Below are positions 7,451-11,392 of a stretch of DNA of 11,392 nucleotides, in pieces; the stretch's first letter is position 1; every line of letters starts with the position of its first letter. The stretch lies in contig JAATVS010000386.1 of NCBI GenBank assembly GCA_014523695.1, positions 1-11,392 on the forward strand. Direction: 5' to 3'. The position numbers were made by a program, and so were the translations under genes. The notes under the pieces are model-generated. The model saw only the letters and a program-made list of their open reading frames with translations, searched no databases and was not told the DNA's origin. This DNA comes from Nitrososphaerales archaeon TH5895 (GTDB lineage: Archaea; Thermoproteota; Nitrososphaeria; Nitrososphaerales; Nitrososphaeraceae).

Positions 7451-7722
7451 TTTAGAATGTGAAATCTTCCTATGACAGTATAACAATATGACTGCCCAGA
7501 CCTATCATTTGCTATGAATCCAGCAAAAACACGGTTATCTGAGCTGATAAAAATCTCTGTCATTTCATGGAATCTTCTAAGGCCTCTTTCTCCTCGTCTT
7601 CGAGTATCTAAAGTTATGTATAATCGGGACTCTTTTGCTAACCGTAATTTTGAAATTACTCTTACTTTTTCTGCAGAATCTTTATATTCTTTGTCAGATG
7701 ATATAAAATTGATAATCGCCAT
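7447..7722 (-). CDS. Basic 91-aa protein of unknown function
   Basis: The protein starts 'MAIINFISSDKEYKD', with a basic centre ('LDTRRRGERGLRRF') and a beta-rich end ('EIFISSDNRVFAGFIAN', 'YCYTVIGRFHI'). Its ATG directly follows the TAA of the upstream gene, and its TGA overlaps the primase start (ATGA), so it should be co-translated with both. No known domain recognised; a small nucleic-acid-binding partner of the primase is a guess based on charge and place. A plus-strand frame overlaps most of it (7514-7756), but the chained junctions favour the minus strand. Confidence 0.6.
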   Translation of the reverse strand: MAIINFISSDKEYKDSAEKVRVISKLRLAKESRLYITLDTRRRGERGLRRFHEMTEIFISSDNRVFAGFIANDRSGQSYCYTVIGRFHILK

Positions 7723-7920
7723 TTATGTAGTCATCTGCTCCTGCAGGAATGCGTAGTTATCATGGGTCTGGAATAGACTTGGGTCCTGAGGGTTCTTCTG
7801 GTCAAATGATGACCCCTCGACCTCTCCTTCTCTTGTTGAATCATGAAATACTGTAATCAAGGAATGGACTAGACTTTCATCTATCTCTGCCAGTGTATAG
7901 TGGTGCGGTGGACGCGTCAT
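7723..7920 (-). CDS. 65-aa protein of unknown function
   Basis: Reads 'MTRPPHHYTLAEIDESLVHS', then an acidic stretch ending 'NYAFLQEQMTT'. The first half could form helices; the second half is polar. It begins 43 bp after the upstream stop and ends with TAA directly abutting the next ATG. No motif recognised. The junction is the main evidence for it. Confidence 0.5.
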   Translation of the reverse strand: MTRPPHHYTLAEIDESLVHSLITVFHDSTREGEVEGSSFDQKNPQDPSLFQTHDNYAFLQEQMTT

Positions 7921-7963
7921 ACTACATGAAACTTGCGTTGGTTTGATGCTCCGCGTTAGAATC

Positions 7964-8224
7964 TCAGAGATGAGTTTTGCTATGGCACGAACACCTGCAT
8001 CTAATTATACATGCTGCAATCTCGCTCACGTACGAGCCAGTGCATCTGTTGTGCGAGACTAAACATTCGGTAACGACAGATGAAAGGTACCTAAACCCAG
8101 AATCCTTATCTGTGAGATCGTGGTTACCAAAAGTGATTGTATCCTCTTTCTTCGGGGATCTATCGCCTGCGCTATCACGTGTCGTAGGCTCTGAAGTGAC
8201 AATTTCATATGGAGCCTGAACCAT
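7964..8224 (-). CDS. 86-aa Cys-rich small protein after the AbrB gene
   Basis: The start overlaps the AbrB stop as TAATG, which indicates coupled translation. The first half is polar ('MVQAPYEIVTSEPTTRDSAG'). The last third is Cys-rich: 'ECLVSHNRCTGSYVSEIAAC' followed by 'RCRCSCH', giving six Cys and three His that might hold zinc. I do not recognise the family. A plus-strand frame of similar length overlaps it (7977-8219), but it lacks any junction or promoter support. Confidence 0.5.
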   Translation of the reverse strand: MVQAPYEIVTSEPTTRDSAGDRSPKKEDTITFGNHDLTDKDSGFRYLSSVVTECLVSHNRCTGSYVSEIAACIIRCRCSCHSKTHL

Positions 8225-8487
8225 TAAACTTCAAATCCCGTGGCTTCTGAATTCATCTTTAGGTCATCATCTGCAACAGGTGCGGCCGTGTAATTCTGAT
8301 CCGAATCTTCTAAACCGTTTACCATTTGGAGTATGACCTTCTTCTCGTTAGCGTTAGTTCGAAGTGCGAATACTGTTGATGTATCGATGCAGTATTCTCT
8401 AACGACCTCGGCTGGAATGATAACGGCCAGCGACCTGCCTCTCCTCGATCCAACATGATATGGCTGTAGGATGTGCAAAGCCTTCAT
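8224..8487 (-). CDS. AbrB/SpoVT-like DNA-binding protein, first gene of the operon
   Basis: An 87-aa protein. Residues 12-57 ('VGSRRGRSLAVIIPAEVVRE' followed by 'YCIDTSTVFALRTNANEKKV') fit the swapped-hairpin AbrB fold: a beta strand, the 'IPAEVV' helix start, then two strands. Such proteins dimerise and bind DNA as transition-state or antitoxin-type regulators. The C-terminal third is acidic and probably disordered ('ADDDLKMNSEATGFEV'). ATG 8487 lies 26.5 bp from the centre of the TTATAA box at 8511-8516, so the transcript is probably leaderless. As first gene of the replication operon and divergent neighbour of the 8539 gene, it is well placed to regulate both promoters and itself, which is inference. 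Confidence 0.7.
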   Translation of the reverse strand: MKALHILQPYHVGSRRGRSLAVIIPAEVVREYCIDTSTVFALRTNANEKKVILQMVNGLEDSDQNYTAAPVADDDLKMNSEATGFEV

Positions 8488-8506
8488 AAGTGAAAATATA
8501 TGCAGT

Positions 8507-8520
8507 ATGCTTATAAACTA
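8507..8520. promoter_or_regulatory. Shared bidirectional TATA box between divergent genes
   Basis: TTATAA (8511-8516) is a perfect palindrome centred at 8513.5. It lies 26.5 bp from ATG 8487 (minus) and 25.5 bp from GTG 8539 (plus), so one box fits the promoter geometry of both leaderless genes. AAGTGAA occurs on each side, at 8488-8494 and 8529-8535, as a direct repeat. Confidence 0.5.
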
Positions 8521-8538
8521 GTAATAAAAAGTGAACCA

Positions 8539-9534
8539 GTGAAAAAAAGTCAACCGGTTGAAAGATATCTTCAGATAATCACCCTATTTTCAGAGGGAAA
8601 TAAGGAAACTGGTTTAGGGTCAAATGATATATGGAGATTAACCGGTAGAACAGATAAACAACAGGTTTATTCAGATATCAAATCTCTCTTGAGCGCTACC
8701 ATCTTAAGTTCACAAAAAAAACAAACAGGATATAAGGACCCCAAATTTCTCACAAAATTGGGAAAAGGAATCAGACAATTTGTAGCGGATATGGACAATT
8801 TTGAAAGAGCGTACGAGAAGCTCCAAGAGACTGTAAATAGGCATTTCAATCTTGAGCCTCAAGCAATTCCAATCTACTTGGATGACACATTGGAAAAAGA
8901 TCTACCATATAATATTAGAACTATGCCTTTGACGATGAGAAGCAAGCTTAGAGCAAACGGTTGGTCTGATGAAGAGATGATTGATTATGCAAATTGCCAT
9001 AGATTTGTCCATGGATTGCTTCTAAATCGCACGATTGTGGTGAATGCGATGATGTCTAGGTATTTTGATATTATTGTGTCTAATGGTCTAGTCGTTGATA
9101 ACAGGAATATTACGGGAATTTTGAATCAAATACTTTTAAAATACATCGGAAAGCAGCTAGAAACCGCTACTGGCAGTAATAATACGAAGAATATTAATAA
9201 TGATAGAAAAAACCTGCCGCCAGCGAATGGCAGACCGTTTAGGTATAACGACGGAGGTATAATATTCAGCGGAGTGTGGTCAGTTGAACGATATTTTGAA
9301 TATTTGGTCATGGAAGGTCTTCTGAACAACAAGTACATTTCAATGGAGGTTAGAGAGCTATTGGGAGCAATACTTTTAGTTTTGAGACCACGCATATGTC
9401 ATATCGAATCTACAATAGATTATATTAAAAATAGTCTCACTCGTAAAAAGGAGAACTTATTATCACTGCGCAGCTCCGAACGAGTAAATAGTCTTTTGGT
9501 ATTCTATGAGGATATCATCGAAAGGCTGCGTTGA
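8539..9534 (+). CDS. Orphan protein with N-terminal winged-helix-like region
   Basis: 331 aa from GTG 8539, chosen because the TATA box at 8511-8516 lies 25.5 bp upstream; an in-frame ATG at 8500 exists but would place that box inside the gene, and no TATA lies at the right distance before it. Residues about 5-75 ('ERYLQIITLFSEG', 'SNDIWRLTGRTDKQQVYSDI', 'YKDPKFLTKLGKGIRQFV') have the helix-turn-helix plus wing pattern of an archaeal winged-helix protein. The rest is helical, with a basic low-complexity linker near 'NNTKNINNDRKNLPPANGR'. I do not recognise the family. It is AT-rich (many AAA and ATA codons) compared with the flanking operon. Divergent to the AbrB gene; a regulator or replication initiator of the element is the likeliest role. 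Its 3' end overlaps the integrase remnant tail to tail by 31 bp. Confidence 0.6.
   Translation: MKKSQPVERYLQIITLFSEGNKETGLGSNDIWRLTGRTDKQQVYSDIKSLLSATILSSQKKQTGYKDPKFLTKLGKGIRQFVADMDNFERAYEKLQETVNRHFNLEPQAIPIYLDDTLEKDLPYNIRTMPLTMRSKLRANGWSDEEMIDYANCHRFVHGLLLNRTIVVNAMMSRYFDIIVSNGLVVDNRNITGILNQILLKYIGKQLETATGSNNTKNINNDRKNLPPANGRPFRYNDGGIIFSGVWSVERYFEYLVMEGLLNNKYISMEVRELLGAILLVLRPRICHIESTIDYIKNSLTRKKENLLSLRSSERVNSLLVFYEDIIERLR
8550..8561. promoter_or_regulatory. 12-bp palindrome TCAACCGGTTGA, candidate operator
   Basis: A perfect palindrome just inside the start of the divergent gene, about 37 bp from the shared TATA box. A near copy, TTAACCGGTAGA, lies at 8638-8649. A few 12-bp palindromes are expected by chance in a window this size, so position is the main argument. 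Confidence 0.3.
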
Positions 9535-10013
9535 ACCAGTCGTCTGTTTTTAGATGAATCTCTTCGAGTATGTACCACACTATCTGACTTACCTGAACTA
9601 GATTTAATCATTGACCAAGAACGGCCCCGAACTACGTAATGCAGCCCATCTCGAGTCAGAGGAAGATGACAGATTAGACATGAAAGCTGTTCATGCAACC
9701 ACCGCATAAAATACTTGATCCTTTGAAGATAATCATTCCATGTTCGAATCCATCTCTTGTCTGTGTCGATCGATACGTCTTTCTTCTTTGTATCCAGGAA
9801 TCCAATAATATCGCTCTTTTCTCTAACCTCTGAGAGGCTTTTACCTTCTAAATACTTAGCAAAGAATATTACTGGTATTAAATTGCCACGCCTGTAATTT
9901 TCTGACGTATCAGTTGTTTCCATGAATGAGACAAACTCATTGACTAGATTTCTGTTTCCTTCATTGAGGATTGATTTAGTCCATCCCTTTACTGTCGCAA
10001 AACTAGAAGGCAT
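9504..10013 (-). pseudogene. Truncated tyrosine integrase (core-binding domain only)
   Basis: The frame starts at ATG 10013. Residues about 10-108 ('SILNEGNRNLVNEFVSFMET', 'YRRGNLIPVIFFAKYLEGKS', 'WIRTWNDYLQRIKYFMRWLH') form the helical SAM-like core-binding domain seen in thaumarchaeal XerC/D-type integrases. After 'RWLHE' the sequence loses integrase character and becomes Ser/Arg-rich; the catalytic domain with its Arg-His-x-x-Arg and Tyr residues is absent. A different frame near 9585-9540 reads 'VSQIVWYILEEIHLK', faintly like the segment that normally follows, hinting at frameshifts before the deletion. The 3' end overlaps the convergent gene at 8539-9534. Located 64 bp beyond the tRNA-Arg 3' end, it is the expected neighbour of an attachment site. 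It cannot be an active recombinase alone. Confidence 0.65.
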
Positions 10014-10077
10014 TTTTTTAGATGATCGACCTATTGTAGTTAGCTAGCAAAAGAAGTATATGAACCCGTATGAAAAG

Positions 10078-10120
10078 CGGGTCCGGTGGGCTTCGATCCC
10101 ACAACAACTGGCTTCGGAGG
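10078..10120 (-). other. Probable attachment site (tRNA 3' half) of the integrated element
   Basis: The tRNA 3' half, from anticodon loop to acceptor, is the usual target of archaeal tyrosine integrases, and an integrase remnant begins 64 bp downstream. No second copy of this sequence is visible elsewhere in the window, so the other end is outside or lost. Confidence 0.35.
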
Positions 10121-10121
10121 C

Positions 10122-10136
10122 ATGCGCTTATTATAT
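10122..10136 (-). other. 15-nt tRNA intron at position 29/30
   Basis: ATATAATAAGCGCAT (minus strand) interrupts the 5' strand of the anticodon stem between bases 29 and 30. Its removal is the only way to form the 5-bp stem CTGGC/GCCAG. Non-canonical introns at this position are known in some archaea and need the broad-specificity splicing endonuclease. Confidence 0.65.
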
Positions 10137-10189
10137 CAGCACCCTCTCCTGACTAGGTGACGGACCCACCTCATACTAGCTCGGAATTT

Positions 10190-10199
10190 CATATTAAAG
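10190..10199 (-). promoter_or_regulatory. TATA box of the tRNA-Arg gene
   Basis: CTTTAATATG on the minus strand is centred at 10194.5, about 27 bp upstream of the tRNA 5' end at 10167. Confidence 0.55.
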
Positions 10200-10207
10200 C
10201 CTTTACG

Positions 10208-10255
10208 CATTGTCAATATGTACCATTGTTAATATGTGCCATTTTTAATAATTTC
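10208..10255 (+). repeat. Three imperfect 16-bp tandem units
   Basis: CATTGTCAATATGTAC (10208-10223), CATTGTTAATATGTGC (10224-10239) and CATTTTTAATAATTTC (10240-10255) are head to tail. The first two differ at two positions; the third is diverged. They lie between the tRNA promoter and the next gene and could be protein-binding sites or slippage products. Confidence 0.5.
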
Positions 10256-10358
10256 GCCTTTAATATTCATATTATGCTTAAGATAGCAGCACATTTTAGC
10301 AATTATTACATTTTCTGATATCAAAACTGTTATATTGTAATTATGCTTACTTTAAACC

Positions 10359-10718
10359 GTGTACGTAAAGTTAGATCAATTGGAAATAATGGGTACGCAC
10401 TTAGAAGAGGTGAAGGTAGGTGATATTCTCTCTTTTGAGGCACTGATCAGGAACCCTCTGGACTGGGATCATTTTTTCGAGCGGATTGAAATGTTGAAGT
10501 ATCACAGAAACACACCGTTTACCGTAGTCACGCGGGAAGGCGATAGAATTCAGGGATTTGGCGAAATCATTTCTGCAGAGAAATGGAGAAATGGTATGCA
10601 CTTTGGGTTCAAGATCAAGGTAAAGGTTAAAAAACAGAAATCATTGAGCGACAAGAGAATGCATGAAAGAGTTACTAGTCAACCAGTAGTACCAGAATTG
10701 AGTCCTTTGCCGCTCTGA
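10359..10718 (+). CDS. Small protein of unknown function, probably host
   Basis: 119 aa from GTG 10359. TTATAT (10330-10335) sits 26.5 bp before GTG 10359, while TTTAAA (10351-10356) sits 26.5 bp before an in-frame TTG at 10380; ATG 10389 is a third choice. The homology-like core begins at about 'THLEEVKVGDILSFEALIRN'. The core continues with 'DWDHFFERIEMLKYHRNTPF', 'TVVTREGDRIQGFGEII' and 'GMHFGFKIKVKVKK', a mixed alpha/beta, possibly barrel-like fold. The C-terminal tail is Pro/Ser-rich and probably disordered. There are no Cys and no membrane segment. I do not recognise the family. Confidence 0.65.
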   Translation: MYVKLDQLEIMGTHLEEVKVGDILSFEALIRNPLDWDHFFERIEMLKYHRNTPFTVVTREGDRIQGFGEIISAEKWRNGMHFGFKIKVKVKKQKSLSDKRMHERVTSQPVVPELSPLPL

Positions 10719-10946
10719 GGCCTTCAAAGAATCATGTAGATTTTAAATCTTAGGATACTTTTTGACGGCTATCTTATGGGTGATAGCGCGATGTCGACTA
10801 ATCCGTGGCTAGTTGTAAACTAGGCGTAGATAGACTGCAAACCACTTTGATAGAAAAAGATCGATTCTAGTCTTCACCAATAATCGCTGTTTCTCATAAT
10901 TTGAAGAATGTTTAAATAAATAAAGCTATTTCATATCTAAATCATT
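10719..10946. other. Intergenic region rich in short dyads
   Basis: No gene seen. It holds AGATTT-T-AAATCT (10738-10750), GCTATC-N8-GATAGC (10768-10787) and CTAGTT-GTA-AACTAG (10809-10823). The last resembles the second dyad of the methyltransferase promoter (CTAGTT-GCT-AACTAG, 3357-3371). Confidence 0.5.
10911..10918 (+). promoter_or_regulatory. TATA box of the phosphatase gene
   Basis: TTTAAATA at 10911-10918 predicts transcription starting near 10941, about 6 bases before the TTG start at 10947. Confidence 0.45.
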
Positions 10947-11392
10947 TTGCGGCATATTACTTCGTTTGCGGTTGACATCGACGGGACTATTACTGAGAAC
11001 GGCGGAGGGGTGCTTCATCTACCTGCTGTCCTCGAGCTCCGAATTCTCGAGAAAATGGGTTTTAGAGTAATTTTTGCTACCGTAAGGTCATCGTTTGAAG
11101 CATATACGTTGGCTGTCTTTGCGGGAACAACGAAGATAGCCGTTTCCGAGAAAGGTGGAGTCATTACCAAAAGCCCCGAAGAGCATTTGGTCTTAGGAAA
11201 TAAGAAAATATGCATGGAAGGGTATAATGTACTGAAAGATCGTATAGACGGTGTCAAAAATAAGCCGGTTTTTGGGCGAATGTCAGAAGTTGTCTTATGC
11301 AGAAATTTTGATATCGACCATGCTCAACAGATTTTCAAAGAACATAATCTCCCTTTGTATCTAAGCGATAGTAAATACGCGTACCACATTAA
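10947..11392 (+). CDS. Phosphoglycolate phosphatase, archaeal HAD type (3' end beyond window)
   Basis: At least 148 codons, cut off by the window edge. HAD motif I is 'VDIDGTIT' (Asp10 nucleophile, Asp12 general acid), motif II is within 'IFATVRSSFEAYTLA' (Thr), and the cap region 'IAVSEKGGVIT' ('.ENGG' type) follows, as in archaeal phosphoglycolate phosphatases of the Thermoplasma TA0175 group. The enzyme removes phosphate from 2-phosphoglycolate in the cytoplasm. Motifs III and IV (Lys and the GDxxND loop) would lie beyond the window. The TTG start at 10947 is three codons after the likely leaderless start and is the nearest start before the DIDGT motif. Likely a host housekeeping gene. Confidence 0.8.
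   Translation, partial: MRHITSFAVDIDGTITENGGGVLHLPAVLELRILEKMGFRVIFATVRSSFEAYTLAVFAGTTKIAVSEKGGVITKSPEEHLVLGNKKICMEGYNVLKDRIDGVKNKPVFGRMSEVVLCRNFDIDHAQQIFKEHNLPLYLSDSKYAYHI

Larger units (their letters stand above)
10078..10167 (-). tRNA. tRNA-Arg (anticodon CCG), intron-containing
   Basis: Read on the minus strand, the acceptor stem GGGTCCG (10167-10161) pairs with CGGACCC (10085-10079), with discriminator G at 10078 and no encoded CCA. The D stem ACCT/GGGT encloses a loop with GG. The anticodon stem CTGGC/GCCAG forms only after removing 15 nt (10122-10136); its loop is CTCCGAA with anticodon CCG at 10115-10117, reading CGG. The T stem is GTGGG/CCCAC. The T loop reads ATCGAAG, so position 54 is A instead of the almost universal T. 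The mature length is 75 nt. A TATA box is placed correctly upstream. The A54 and intron position make processing or function worth testing, but the stems are intact. Confidence 0.85.

Noticed and set aside
7977..8219. 80-aa plus-strand frame opposite the Cys-rich small protein
   Set aside because: No promoter or neighbour junction supports it, while the minus frame is linked to AbrB by a TAATG overlap.
1..11392. CRISPR arrays, insertion-sequence ends, rRNA
   Set aside because: No regularly spaced repeats, transposase motifs with terminal inverted repeats, or rRNA-like sequence seen.

Overview
The window looks like a chromosomal segment of an ammonia-oxidising archaeon (Nitrososphaeria/Thaumarchaeota) carrying a decayed integrated virus-like or plasmid-like element. 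The evidence is as follows. TATA boxes are repeatedly centred about 26 bp upstream of start codons, so mRNAs look leaderless, and several starts are TTG or GTG. A tRNA-Arg has an archaeal-type short intron. There is an archaeal phosphoglycolate phosphatase. The large-terminase, DPPY methyltransferase, primase-helicase and integrase sequences resemble families I know from Nitrososphaera-type genomes. No database search was possible, so family names rest on motif recognition.

Left part (1-4110): a secreted beta-propeller-like protein (400-1398) is followed by the frameshifted C-terminal nuclease part of a large terminase (1551-2080). Next come a helical protein of unknown function (2197-2859), a roughly 400-bp gene-poor stretch, a candidate 31-residue leaderless ORF (3265-3360), and a DPPY-type adenine methyltransferase interrupted by one in-frame TGA (3384-4004). 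The methyltransferase promoter carries two perfect inverted repeats. A convergent intergenic region with T-tracts on the minus strand closes this part.

Central part (4110-8487, minus strand): a compact seven-gene operon runs AbrB-like regulator, 86 aa, 65 aa, 91 aa, a 902-aa AEP-type primase fused to a P-loop helicase, 76 aa, 124 aa. Five of the six junctions abut, overlap or lie within 35 bp (TAATG, TAA-ATG, ATGA, 8-bp overlap, 34-bp gap); the sixth gap is 43 bp. This is most likely the replication module of the element, with small partner proteins of unknown function. A divergent gene (8539-9534, plus strand; N-terminal winged-helix-like) faces the AbrB gene. Both genes appear to share one palindromic TATA box, TTATAA, lying midway between two leaderless starts.

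Right boundary (9504-10167): the N-terminal core-binding domain of a tyrosine integrase, with its catalytic domain missing, sits directly downstream of the 3' end of the tRNA-Arg(CCG) gene. This is the classic arrangement of an element integrated into a tRNA 3' end. The tRNA has a 15-nt intron at the non-canonical position 29/30 and an unusual A54. No second copy of the tRNA 3' end (the expected left attachment site) was found, so the left border either lies outside the window or has been lost.

Right flank (10168-11392), probably host: the tRNA promoter, AT-rich imperfect repeats, a small unknown protein (119 aa at most), a dyad-rich intergenic region, and the start of a HAD-family archaeal phosphoglycolate phosphatase that runs off the edge. 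Taken together, an integrated element has lost packaging (terminase), modification (methyltransferase nonsense) and excision (integrase) functions, while its replication/regulation operon still looks intact.
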